Assembly: GCF_003591175.1 (NCBI RefSeq)
Contig: NZ_QYYG01000009.1
Location: 62,001 to 126,000, forward strand
Reading direction: 5' to 3'
From: Serratia inhibens
GTDB taxonomy: Bacteria; Pseudomonadota; Gammaproteobacteria; Enterobacterales; Enterobacteriaceae
Length of the DNA stretch: 64,000 bases
Below the pieces are notes generated by a model. That model did no database searches, was not told the DNA's origin, and saw only the letters and a list, made by a program, of their open reading frames with translations. Shown piece after piece: positions 1 through 7,827 of the stretch. The first letter of the stretch is position 1, and the number at the start of each line of letters is the position of its first letter. A program made the position numbers and the translations under genes.

Positions 1-348
1 CTGATACTGCTGGCGTTCTCCGAACATTTCGGCTTCGCGACCGCCTACCTGTTGGCCAGCGTGGCCTGCAGTGGCCTGATCGCCTTTTATCTCAGCGCGG
101 TGCTGCGCGGCAAGCGGCGCGGGGCGATGTTCGCCGGCAGCCTGCTGATGCTTTATGGCGTGTTGTACCTGTTGTTGCAGTCTGAAGACAATGCGCTGGT
201 GCTGGGGGCAGGGCTGTTGTTCGCCATTCTGGCGGGGATAATGCTGCTGACGCGTAAGCTGGATTGGTATCAGGTGGCCGACCCGGCGCGGTTGAGCGGC
301 GAAATACCGACCGCTGACGGCGAAAACCGCTTCAGGTTGTGGAAATAA
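1..348 (+). CDS. creD: CreD inner membrane protein, C-terminal part
   Basis: Open reading frame running in from the left edge and ending at TAA 346-348; only the last ~115 residues are present. They contain several hydrophobic membrane segments separated by a short basic loop (LRGKRRG), then a polar tail ending in RFRLWK. This matches the C-terminal end of CreD, the inner-membrane protein controlled by the CreBC two-component system and linked to envelope integrity and colicin E2 tolerance. The start and most of the protein lie outside the window. It converges on fldB. Identification rests on the tail only, but the creD-fldB neighbourhood fits. Confidence 0.8.
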   Translation: MILLAFSEHFGFATAYLLASVACSGLIAFYLSAVLRGKRRGAMFAGSLLMLYGVLYLLLQSEDNALVLGAGLLFAILAGIMLLTRKLDWYQVADPARLSGEIPTADGENRFRLWK

Positions 349-359
349 GCAGAGGCGTT

Positions 360-378
360 GGGCGCGGCAATCGCGCCC
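360..378. terminator. hairpin between creD and fldB
   Basis: Seven-base GC stem GGGCGCG (360-366) and CGCGCCC (372-378) around a 5-base loop, between two convergent genes. No clear U-tract on either strand, so it may be a weak shared terminator. Confidence 0.4.
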
Positions 379-385
379 ATTGGCA

Positions 386-904
386 TTACAGCAGCGGTTC
401 CATCTCCAGCAGGATCTGTTCGCACCACTGTTGCAGGCGGTCTTCGCTCATATCGTATTGGTTCACCTCATCCAGCGCCAGGCCGACGAAGTGTTTGCCA
501 TCTGCACTCAGCGGTTTCGGGCTGGTGAATTCAAAGCCTTCAATGGGCCAGAAGCCGATAAACTGCACGCCGAGCGGGGCGATGTGATCGTGCAGCATGC
601 CGAGCGCATCGAGGAACCATTCGCCGTAGCCGAGCTGATCGCCCATGCCGTACATGGCGACAATTTTCCCCTTCAGATCCAGCGTCGCCAGTTGCGGCCA
701 GACGGCTTCCCAATCTTCCTGCAACTCACCGAAATCCCAGGTAGGAATGCCGAGGATCAGGATGGAATACTCTTCCATCAACTGCGGGGACACGTCTTTC
801 AGGTTGTGCAGGTCGACCAGGTCTTCGCCCAGAATCTCACGGATTTTTTCTGCCGCCATCTCGGTGTAGCAGGTGCTGGAGCCGTAAAACAGACCAATCT
901 TCAT
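386..904 (-). CDS. fldB: flavodoxin FldB
   Basis: 172-residue flavodoxin. The N-terminal beta strand and FMN phosphate loop are clear ([15 protein letters not shown]), followed by the [12 protein letters not shown] loop and the [13 protein letters not shown] segment typical of long-chain flavodoxins. The sequence resembles E. coli FldB more than FldA. It is a soluble FMN electron carrier in the cytoplasm; FldB is usually part of the SoxRS-type response in enterobacteria, although I did not find a SoxS site. It is divergent from xerD with 106 bases between them, the usual enterobacterial arrangement. Confidence 0.93.
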   Translation of the reverse strand: MKIGLFYGSSTCYTEMAAEKIREILGEDLVDLHNLKDVSPQLMEEYSILILGIPTWDFGELQEDWEAVWPQLATLDLKGKIVAMYGMGDQLGYGEWFLDALGMLHDHIAPLGVQFIGFWPIEGFEFTSPKPLSADGKHFVGLALDEVNQYDMSEDRLQQWCEQILLEMEPLL

Positions 905-1010
905 TTTTAAACCGTTATGTTACCGTTCGTGGAATGGCATCGAGTGTACCAGATTTGCGCCGGCTTAAGGCATAATGGCGCAGGTGGAAAGCTAACAAAG
1001 AGAGGACCGC

Positions 1011-1910
1011 GTGCAACAGCAAGAGAGTGCGCTGATTGAGCAATTCCTGGATGCGCTGTGGCTCGAACGCAATCTGGCAGAAAATACGCTGGCCTCTTAT
1101 CGGCTGGATCTGCAGGCGCTGAACGCCTGGCTGAACCATCAAAATACCTCGCTGTTACAGGCACAGGCGCTGGATCTGCAGGCGTTTCTCGCCGAACGGG
1201 TGGAGGGGGGCTACAAAGCGACCAGTTCCGCGCGTTTGCTGAGCGCCATGCGCCGCCTGTTCCAGTACCTGTACCGCGAAAAGCTGCGGGAAGACGATCC
1301 GACCGCGCTGCTCGCCTCGCCGAAGTTGCCGCAGCGGCTGCCGAAAGATCTGAGCGAAGCGCAGGTCGATGCCTTGTTGCAGGCGCCGTGCGTCGATCAG
1401 CCGCTGGAGCTGCGAGACAAGGCGATGCTGGAGGTACTGTACGCCACCGGCCTGCGAGTATCCGAACTGGTCGGGTTGACCATCAGCGACGTCAGCCTGC
1501 GCCAGGGCGTGGTGCGGGTGATCGGTAAAGGCAACAAGGAACGGCTGGTGCCGCTGGGCGAAGAGGCGGTGTACTGGATCGAAAATTATCTGGAGCACGG
1601 CCGCCCGTGGATGGTCAACGGGCAGGCGCTGGATGTGCTGTTTCCAAGCAACCGCTGCCAGCAGATGACCCGACAGACGTTCTGGCATCGCATCAAACAC
1701 TATGCGATCCTAGCGGGTATTGATAGCGAGAGGCTGTCACCGCACGTGTTGCGCCACGCGTTTGCCACCCATTTGCTGAACCATGGGGCCGATCTCCGTG
1801 TCGTACAGATGTTATTGGGGCACAGCGACCTCTCTACCACACAAATTTACACGCATGTAGCGACCGAACGACTTAAACAGCTACATCAACAGCATCATCC
1901 GCGTGCCTGA
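1011..1910 (+). CDS. xerD: tyrosine recombinase XerD
   Basis: 299-residue site-specific recombinase that, with XerC, resolves chromosome dimers at dif under FtsK control. It has an N-terminal SAM-like core-binding domain (about residues 1-105) and a C-terminal catalytic domain with the full set of active residues: Arg in ATGLRVSEL, Lys in GKGNKERLVP, His and Arg in SPHVLRHAFATH, the GHSDLSTTQ block and the nucleophile Tyr in IYTHV. GTG start at 1011 with AGAGG a few bases upstream; the length equals the family norm. First gene of xerD-dsbC-recJ, with 27 bases to dsbC. Confidence 0.97.
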   Translation: MQQQESALIEQFLDALWLERNLAENTLASYRLDLQALNAWLNHQNTSLLQAQALDLQAFLAERVEGGYKATSSARLLSAMRRLFQYLYREKLREDDPTALLASPKLPQRLPKDLSEAQVDALLQAPCVDQPLELRDKAMLEVLYATGLRVSELVGLTISDVSLRQGVVRVIGKGNKERLVPLGEEAVYWIENYLEHGRPWMVNGQALDVLFPSNRCQQMTRQTFWHRIKHYAILAGIDSERLSPHVLRHAFATHLLNHGADLRVVQMLLGHSDLSTTQIYTHVATERLKQLHQQHHPRA

Positions 1911-1937
1911 CACGCCGGGTTCAAAAGGATTGGAAGA

Positions 1938-2654
1938 ATGAAGAAAGGTTTAATGCTGCTCTCTCTGCTGGTGGCTTCGGTGACCGGTACGGCCCAGGCC
2001 GACGATGCGGCAATCAAAAAAGCGCTCGGTAGCCTGGGCATTCAGCAGGCGGAAGTACAGCCCTCACCGGTTAGCGGCCTGAAAACCGTGCTGACCGATA
2101 ACGGCGCGCTGTATGTGACCGAAGACGGCAAACACATTCTGCAAGGCCCGCTGTACGACGTCAGCGGCAAAGAACCGGTTAACGTCACCAACCAACTGCT
2201 GAACACCAAACTCGAAGCGCTGAAAGATCAGATGATCGTCTACAAGGCGCCAAAAGAAAAACACGTGATTACCGTGTTTACCGACATCACCTGCGGCTAT
2301 TGCCACAAGCTGCACCAGCAGATGAAAGAGTATAACGATCTGGGCATTACCGTCCGTTATTTGGCGTTCCCGCGCCAGGGGTTGAATTCCCAGGCCGAGA
2401 AAGACATGCAGTCAATCTGGTGTACCGCCGATAAAGCCAAGGCATTCGATTCCGCTTTGAAAGGCGATGCGGTGTCCCCGGCGACCTGTAAAACCGACAT
2501 CAGCAAACACTATGCGCTCGGCGTGCAGTTCGGCATTCAGGGCACTCCGGCCATCATTCTGCAAAACGGTATGATGATCCCGGGTTATCAGGGGCCGAAA
2601 GAGATGGCCGCCATGCTGGATGCGCATCAGACCACAACCAAAACCGGTGGTTAA
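1938..2654 (+). CDS. dsbC: periplasmic disulfide isomerase DsbC
   Basis: 238-residue protein disulfide isomerase. A signal peptide of about 21 residues ends at AQA-DD; an N-terminal dimerisation region follows, then the thioredoxin fold with active site C119-G-Y-C122 and the cis-proline loop (QGTPAII). Two further cysteines (in SIWCTAD and PATCKTD) match the structural disulfide of DsbC. It acts in the periplasm, shuffling wrong disulfides, and is kept reduced by DsbD. It sits between xerD and recJ with a 6-base gap to recJ, so the genes are probably co-transcribed. Confidence 0.97.
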   Translation: MKKGLMLLSLLVASVTGTAQADDAAIKKALGSLGIQQAEVQPSPVSGLKTVLTDNGALYVTEDGKHILQGPLYDVSGKEPVNVTNQLLNTKLEALKDQMIVYKAPKEKHVITVFTDITCGYCHKLHQQMKEYNDLGITVRYLAFPRQGLNSQAEKDMQSIWCTADKAKAFDSALKGDAVSPATCKTDISKHYALGVQFGIQGTPAIILQNGMMIPGYQGPKEMAAMLDAHQTTTKTGG

Positions 2655-2660
2655 TCGCCG

Positions 2661-4394
2661 GTGAGCATCAAAACGCAACTACGCCGCCGAGCGGCGACGG
2701 ACGACAGCCATCTGCCCGCCAGCCTGCATCCGCTGCTGCGCCGTTTATACGCGCTGCGCGGCGTTAAGGCCGAGAAGGAACTGGAGCGCAGCGTCAAAGG
2801 TTTACTGCCCTGGCAGCAGTTGGATGGCATCGATACAGCGGTGGGTATTCTGCAACAGGCGCTGGCCGCGAGTCGCCGCATCATGGTGGTGGGGGACTTT
2901 GACGCCGATGGCGCCACCAGTACCGCGTTGACGGTGCTGGCGTTGCGCAGCATGGGCGGCAGTGCGGTTGACTACCTGGTGCCGAACCGCTTCGAGGACG
3001 GCTACGGCCTGAGCCCGGAAGTGGTCGAGCAGGCGGCGGCGCGCGGCGCAGAGTTGATTCTGACCGTGGATAACGGCATCTCTTCCCACGCGGGCGTTGA
3101 CGTGGCGCACGCCAAGGGCATGCAGGTTCTGGTTACCGACCACCACCTGCCGGGGGAAACCTTGCCGGCGGCGGAGGCGATCGTCAACCCGAACCTGCGG
3201 GGCTGCGAGTTCCCGTCAAAATCCCTGGCCGGCGTTGGCGTGGCTTTCTATCTGATGCTGGCGTTGCGTGCCCGGCTGCGTGACAGCGGCTGGTTTGAAC
3301 AACGTGCGTTGGCAATGCCGAATCTGGCTGAACTGTTGGATCTGGTGGCGCTGGGTACGGTTGCCGATGTGGTGCCGCTCGACGCCAACAACCGCATTAT
3401 GGTGTATCAGGGCCTGAACCGCATTCGCGCCGGCAAATGTCGGCCGGGCATTCGTGCGCTGCTGGAAGTAGCCAATCGCGATGCACGCCAGCTGGCGGCC
3501 AACGATCTTGGCTTTGCGCTGGGGCCGCGGCTCAATGCCGCCGGGCGTCTGGACGACATGTCGATTGGCGTGGCGCTGTTGCTGAGCGATGACATTGCGC
3601 AGGCGCGCATGTTGGCTAACGATCTCGATGCGCTTAACCTGACACGGCGTGAGATTGAGCAGGGCATGCAGGTCGAGGCCTTGCAGCTGTGCGACGAACT
3701 GGAGCGCAGCAGCAGCGCTTTGCCGTATGGGCTGGCGATGTATCACCCTGAATGGCATCAGGGCGTGGTGGGCATTCTGGCCTCGCGCATCAAAGAACGT
3801 TTTCACCGCCCGGTGATTGCGTTTGCGCCGGCGGGCGAGGGTATTTTGAAAGGCTCCGGTCGTTCGGTAGCCGGTTTGCACATGCGCGACGCGCTGGAGC
3901 GGCTGGACACTCTTAATCCGGGCTTGATGATGAAGTTCGGCGGCCACGCGATGGCGGCCGGGTTGTCGCTGGAAGAGGCCAAATTCGACGAGTTCCGCCA
4001 GCGTTTTGGCGATTTGGTGGGGGAATGGCTCGATCCGGCGATGCTGGAAGGGGTGATCTGGTCCGACGGTGAACTGGCGATGCAAGAGCTTTCGCTGGAA
4101 ACGGCGGAGCTGCTGCGCGAGGGCGGGCCGTGGGGGCAGGCGTTCCCGGAACCGACTTTCGACGGTAAGTTCCGTATCCTGCAACAGCGGCTGGTGGGCG
4201 AGAAACACCTGAAGCTGATGGTGGAACCGCTCGCTGGCGGCCCGCTGCTCGACGGTATCGCCTTCAACGTGGACACCACCCTGTGGCCCGACAGCAGTGT
4301 GCGTGAAGTTGAACTGGCCTATAAGCTCGACGTCAATGAGTTCCGCGGTAATCGCAACGTGCAGTTATTGATCCAGCACCTCTGGGCGCGTTGA
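2661..4394 (+). CDS. recJ: single-stranded-DNA exonuclease RecJ
   Basis: 577-residue 5'-3' ssDNA exonuclease of the DHH superfamily, used in RecF-pathway recombination, mismatch repair and base excision repair. Metal-binding motifs are visible: VVGDFDADGATS, VTDHHLPG (the DHH signature) and LNAAGRLDDM. The C-terminal DHHA1 region has GILKGSGRS and KFGGHAMAAG. The GTG start at 2661 lies 6 bases after the dsbC stop, suggesting translational linkage. Length equals that of E. coli RecJ. Confidence 0.97.
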   Translation: MSIKTQLRRRAATDDSHLPASLHPLLRRLYALRGVKAEKELERSVKGLLPWQQLDGIDTAVGILQQALAASRRIMVVGDFDADGATSTALTVLALRSMGGSAVDYLVPNRFEDGYGLSPEVVEQAAARGAELILTVDNGISSHAGVDVAHAKGMQVLVTDHHLPGETLPAAEAIVNPNLRGCEFPSKSLAGVGVAFYLMLALRARLRDSGWFEQRALAMPNLAELLDLVALGTVADVVPLDANNRIMVYQGLNRIRAGKCRPGIRALLEVANRDARQLAANDLGFALGPRLNAAGRLDDMSIGVALLLSDDIAQARMLANDLDALNLTRREIEQGMQVEALQLCDELERSSSALPYGLAMYHPEWHQGVVGILASRIKERFHRPVIAFAPAGEGILKGSGRSVAGLHMRDALERLDTLNPGLMMKFGGHAMAAGLSLEEAKFDEFRQRFGDLVGEWLDPAMLEGVIWSDGELAMQELSLETAELLREGGPWGQAFPEPTFDGKFRILQQRLVGEKHLKLMVEPLAGGPLLDGIAFNVDTTLWPDSSVREVELAYKLDVNEFRGNRNVQLLIQHLWAR

Positions 4395-4400
4395 TTTTTC

Positions 4401-4434
4401 CTGAACGGGTGCGGTGATGCCGCGCCCGATTCAG
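4401..4434 (+). terminator. hairpin after recJ
   Basis: Long imperfect stem: CTGAACGGGTGCGG (4401-4414) against CCGCGCCCG plus TTCAG (4420-4434), loop TGATG, with one bulged A. There is no U-run, so it may be a pause or partial terminator between recJ and prfB. Confidence 0.4.
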
Positions 4435-4560
4435 ATACGCATCCCTCCCCCCACAAAAACTGACCAACTCGCTATAAACTGACGCCCGGATCCGATAGAA
4501 TTACCGGTTCTAATGGCATTTCGCCATCGACGACATCAACGTAAAAGAACGCTAAAAACC

Positions 4561-5659
4561 ATGTTTGAAATTAATCCGGTAAAAAACCGAATTCAGGACC
4601 TGTCCGAGCGGACTGCCGTTCTTAGGGGGTATCTTTGACTATGATGCCAAGAAAGAACGCCTAGAAGAAGTCAACGCCGAGCTGGAACAGCCTGATGTTT
4701 GGAACGAACCCGAGCGCGCACAGGCGCTGGGTAAAGAGCGCGCGGCGCTTGAAGCCATCGTGGAAACCATCGATCAGCTGGAACAGGGCGGCGAAGACGT
4801 CACCGGCTTGCTGGAACTGGCGGTTGAAGCCGACGATGAAGAAACCTTTAACGAAGCCGTAGTCGAACTCGAACAACTGTCTGGCAAGCTGGAACAATTA
4901 GAGTTCCGCCGTATGTTCTCCGGTGAATATGACAGCGCGGATTGCTACCTGGACATCCAGGCCGGCTCCGGCGGCACCGAAGCACAGGACTGGGCCAGCA
5001 TGCTGTTGCGCATGTACCTGCGCTGGGCTGAGTCCAAGGGCTTCAAAACGGAAGTGATTGAAGAGTCCGACGGCGACGTCGCGGGGCTGAAATCCGCCAC
5101 CATCAAGATTATCGGCGACTACGCGTTCGGCTGGTTGCGCACTGAAACCGGCGTACATCGCCTGGTGCGCAAGAGCCCGTTCGACTCCGGCGGCCGCCGT
5201 CATACCTCGTTTAGCTCGGTGTTTATCTACCCTGAAGTGGATGACGATATTGATATCGACATCAACCCGGCAGATCTGCGTATTGACGTTTACCGCGCCT
5301 CCGGTGCGGGCGGTCAGCACGTAAACAAAACCGAGTCGGCGGTACGTATTACCCACTTGCCGACCAACATTGTGGTGCAGTGCCAGAACGACCGTTCTCA
5401 GCATAAGAACAAGGATCAAGCGTTTAAACAGCTGCGAGCCAAGCTGTACGAGTTTGAGATGCAAAAGAAAAATGCTGATAAACAGCAGATGGAAGACAAC
5501 AAGTCCGACATCGGCTGGGGCAGCCAAATCCGTTCTTACGTGCTGGATGATTCCCGTATCAAGGATTTGCGCACCAACGTTGAAACGCGTAACACGCAGG
5601 CCGTATTAGATGGCGACCTGGATAAATTCATTGAGGCAAGTTTGAAAGCCGGGTTATGA
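4561..5659 (+). CDS. prfB: peptide chain release factor 2 (programmed +1 frameshift)
   Basis: Release factor 2, which recognises UAA and UGA and releases the finished peptide on the ribosome. Translation starts at ATG 4561, reads 25 codons to an in-frame TGA at 4636-4638, then shifts +1 and continues at GAC 4637 to TGA 5657-5659, giving 365 residues, the usual RF2 length. The stop-codon recognition tripeptide SPF (in [10 protein letters not shown]) and the peptidyl-transferase motif GGQ (in [10 protein letters not shown]) are present. The residue before SGAGGQ is Ala, the ancestral fully active form, unlike the Thr of E. coli K-12. Nine bases upstream of lysS. Confidence 0.97.
4621..4639 (+). 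promoter_or_regulatory. prfB: RF2 programmed frameshift site
   Basis: Shine-Dalgarno-like AGGGGG at 4624-4629, three bases before the slippery CTT TGA C (4633-4639). Low RF2 levels let the ribosome pause at TGA and slip +1, so RF2 controls its own synthesis. The site is intact. Confidence 0.96.
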
Positions 5660-5668
5660 GGAACAGAA

Positions 5669-7186
5669 ATGTCTGAGCAACAACCACAGGGCGCCGATCA
5701 GGCGTTGGAACTCAATAATGAGTTGCAGTCACGCCGTGAGAAATTGGCCGGGCTGCGCGAGAACGGCATTGCGTTCCCGAATGATTTTCGTCGCGACACC
5801 ACGTCCGACAAGCTGCACGCTGCGTACGGCGATAAAGATAACGAAGAGCTGGAAGCGCTGGGTGTAGAAGTCACCGTTGCCGGCCGCATGATGACTCGCC
5901 GTATCATGGGCAAAGCGTCATTCGTGACGCTGCAGGACGTCGGCGGCCGTATCCAGCTGTACGTTGCGCGCGACGATCTGGCGGAAGGCATTTATAACGA
6001 GCAGTTCAAGAAGTGGGACTTGGGCGATATCCTTGGCGCACGCGGCAAGCTGTTCAAAACCAAGACCGGCGAGTTGTCCATTCACTGTACCGAACTGCGC
6101 CTGCTGACCAAGGCCCTGCGTCCGTTGCCTGACAAGTTCCACGGCCTGGCCGATCAGGAAACCCGTTATCGCCAGCGTTATCTGGACCTGATCGCCAACG
6201 ATGAATCGCGCAACACCTTCAAGGTGCGCTCTCAGGTGATGGCGGGGATCCGCAACTTCATGGTGGAACGCGGCTTCATGGAAGTCGAAACCCCAATGAT
6301 GCAGGTGATCCCGGGCGGCGCTTCTGCGCGTCCGTTCGTTACGCATCACAATGCGCTGGACATCGACATGTACCTGCGTATCGCCCCGGAGCTGTACCTG
6401 AAGCGTCTGGTGGTGGGGGGCTTCGAGCGGGTATTCGAAATCAACCGTAACTTCCGTAACGAAGGCGTTTCTCCGCGTCATAACCCAGAGTTCACCATGA
6501 TGGAACTCTATATGGCCTACGCGGATTACAAAGATCTCATCGAGCTGACCGAATCGCTGTTCCGCACCCTGACTCAGAACGTGCTGGGCAAAACTCAGGT
6601 GCAGTACGGTGACGAAGTGTTCGACTTCGGCAAGCCGTTTGAAAAACTGACCATGACCGAGGCGATCAAAAAATACCGCCCTGAAACCGATTTGGCCGAT
6701 TTGGCCGATATGAGCAAGGCGGTGGCTATCGCTGAATCTATCGGCATCAAGATTGAGAAGAGCTGGGGCCTGGGTCGCGTTGTGACCGAGATCTTCGAAG
6801 AAGTGGCGGAAAGCCATCTGATTCAGCCGACCTTCATCACCGAATACCCGGCGGAAGTGTCCCCGCTGGCGCGTCGTAATGATGATAACCCGGAAATCAC
6901 CGACCGTTTCGAGTTCTTCATTGGCGGCCGTGAAATCGGTAATGGCTTCTCTGAGCTGAATGACGCGGAAGACCAGGCGCAGCGCTTTGCTGACCAGGTT
7001 AATGCGAAAGACGCAGGCGATGACGAAGCGATGTTCTACGACGAAGACTACGTCACTGCGCTGGAGCACGGCCTGCCGCCGACTGCAGGCTTGGGTATCG
7101 GTATCGATCGCATGGTTATGCTGTTCACCAACAGCCACACCATTCGCGATGTGATTCTGTTCCCGGCAATGCGCCCGCAGAAATAA
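5669..7186 (+). CDS. lysS: lysyl-tRNA synthetase, class II
   Basis: 505-residue class IIb aminoacyl-tRNA synthetase charging tRNA-Lys. The N-terminal OB-fold anticodon-binding domain (about residues 60-150, [15 protein letters not shown]) is followed by the catalytic core with class II motif 2 ([20 protein letters not shown]) and motif 3 ([12 protein letters not shown]). The ATG at 5669 follows the prfB stop by 9 bases, with GAGGAA as ribosome site, so the two are co-transcribed as in E. coli. A strong terminator follows. Confidence 0.97.
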   Translation: MSEQQPQGADQALELNNELQSRREKLAGLRENGIAFPNDFRRDTTSDKLHAAYGDKDNEELEALGVEVTVAGRMMTRRIMGKASFVTLQDVGGRIQLYVARDDLAEGIYNEQFKKWDLGDILGARGKLFKTKTGELSIHCTELRLLTKALRPLPDKFHGLADQETRYRQRYLDLIANDESRNTFKVRSQVMAGIRNFMVERGFMEVETPMMQVIPGGASARPFVTHHNALDIDMYLRIAPELYLKRLVVGGFERVFEINRNFRNEGVSPRHNPEFTMMELYMAYADYKDLIELTESLFRTLTQNVLGKTQVQYGDEVFDFGKPFEKLTMTEAIKKYRPETDLADLADMSKAVAIAESIGIKIEKSWGLGRVVTEIFEEVAESHLIQPTFITEYPAEVSPLARRNDDNPEITDRFEFFIGGREIGNGFSELNDAEDQAQRFADQVNAKDAGDDEAMFYDEDYVTALEHGLPPTAGLGIGIDRMVMLFTNSHTIRDVILFPAMRPQK

Positions 7187-7206
7187 TCTTTTGCTGAATG
7201 AACATC

Positions 7207-7238
7207 AACCGGTGCAGGCGACTGCGCCGGTTTTTTTT
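7207..7238 (+). terminator. rho-independent terminator of prfB-lysS
   Basis: Eleven-base stem 7207-7217 with 7222-7232 (one G-U pair), tetraloop GCGA, followed by an 8-base T run ending at 7238. Confidence 0.92.
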
Positions 7239-7311
7239 CGCTTGTTGGAGGGAAATTTTGGGCCGCTGCGGCTAACTGCTTAAAACATCGGCAGTTACGC
7301 GCTATCTCCGC

Positions 7312-7339
7312 TTGCCCGGCGTGGATAACCGGTTATAAT
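7312..7339 (+). promoter_or_regulatory. sigma-70 promoter of tRNA-Gly
   Basis: -35 TTGCCC (7312-7317), 16-base spacer, perfect -10 TATAAT (7334-7339). The expected start lies about 10 bases before the mature tRNA 5' end. Confidence 0.8.
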
Positions 7340-7356
7340 GCCAGTCGCACACCGAT

Positions 7357-7430
7357 GCGGGTGTAGTTCAATGGTAGAACGGCAGCTTCCCAAGCTGCAT
7401 ACGAGGGTTCGATTCCCTTCACCCGCTCCA
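7357..7430 (+). tRNA. glyU: tRNA-Gly (anticodon CCC)
   Basis: 74-base tRNA with an encoded CCA end. Acceptor GCGGGTG pairs with CACCCGC, the T arm contains GGTTCGATTCC, and the anticodon stem GCAGC (7382-7386) and GCTGC (7394-7398) encloses loop TTCCCAA, giving anticodon CCC at 7389-7391. Closely resembles E. coli glyU, which in E. coli also lies next to ygeR/actS; here about 6.5 kb of extra DNA separates them. Confidence 0.97.
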
Positions 7431-7611
7431 AGCCTTCCTGTTAGTATCTTCTCTTAATAAATCAGCAAACTAATAATTGGTTGAGTGTTCAGGTACCTAC
7501 AAAGGTATCGCAAGGAATTACCCACCCAAACCTGACCCTGACCCAAAATCCTGATCCCTTCAGAGACAAGATCCCGGCATGATAGACACTTCCCGAACTG
7601 AGGTTGTGCCG

Positions 7612-7755
7612 ATGAAAAAATCGCGACTCACCGAAGAACAGATTGTCTCTGCCCTGAAGCAGGTTGAGCTGGGTACGACGCTACCGGAATCCTGCCGCAG
7701 GCTGGCTATCTCCGATTCTACCTTTACGCATGGCGTAAGAAATACGGTGGGATTT
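7612..7755 (+). pseudogene. remnant of IS3-family transposase OrfA
   Basis: Encodes the N-terminal helix-turn-helix of an IS3-type OrfA (MKKSRLTEEQIVSALKQ, then PESCRRLAISDSTF). The frame breaks at the TTT near 7723-7725: adding one T restores the conserved ending YAWRKKYGG, which is readable in the next frame from 7725. Homology stops soon after, near 7755, so the rest of orfA and all of orfB are missing. An upstream in-frame ATG at 7579 exists. It marks an old insertion directly downstream of the tRNA-Gly gene. Confidence 0.8.
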
Positions 7756-7788
7756 ATATTGTGATACTCATTGATTATAAAAGTAAGG

Positions 7789-7814
7789 CAGGGTAACAAA
7801 TAAATGTCACCCTG
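7789..7814 (-). terminator. terminator of the sucrose-isomerase-like gene
   Basis: Ten-base stem 7789-7798 with 7805-7814 (one G-U pair on the minus strand), just after the minus-strand stop at 7828. The following minus-strand bases are only moderately T-rich. Confidence 0.5.
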
Positions 7815-7827
7815 TTATTTTATTGTC

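Noticed and set aside
3216-4208. 330-residue open frame on the minus strand inside recJ
   Set aside because: GC-rich antisense shadow of recJ with no ribosome site or family features; the sense frame is a full-length RecJ.
5918-7138. 406-residue minus-strand frame inside lysS
   Set aside because: Composition artefact (His/Gln/Arg-rich) opposite a complete lysS.
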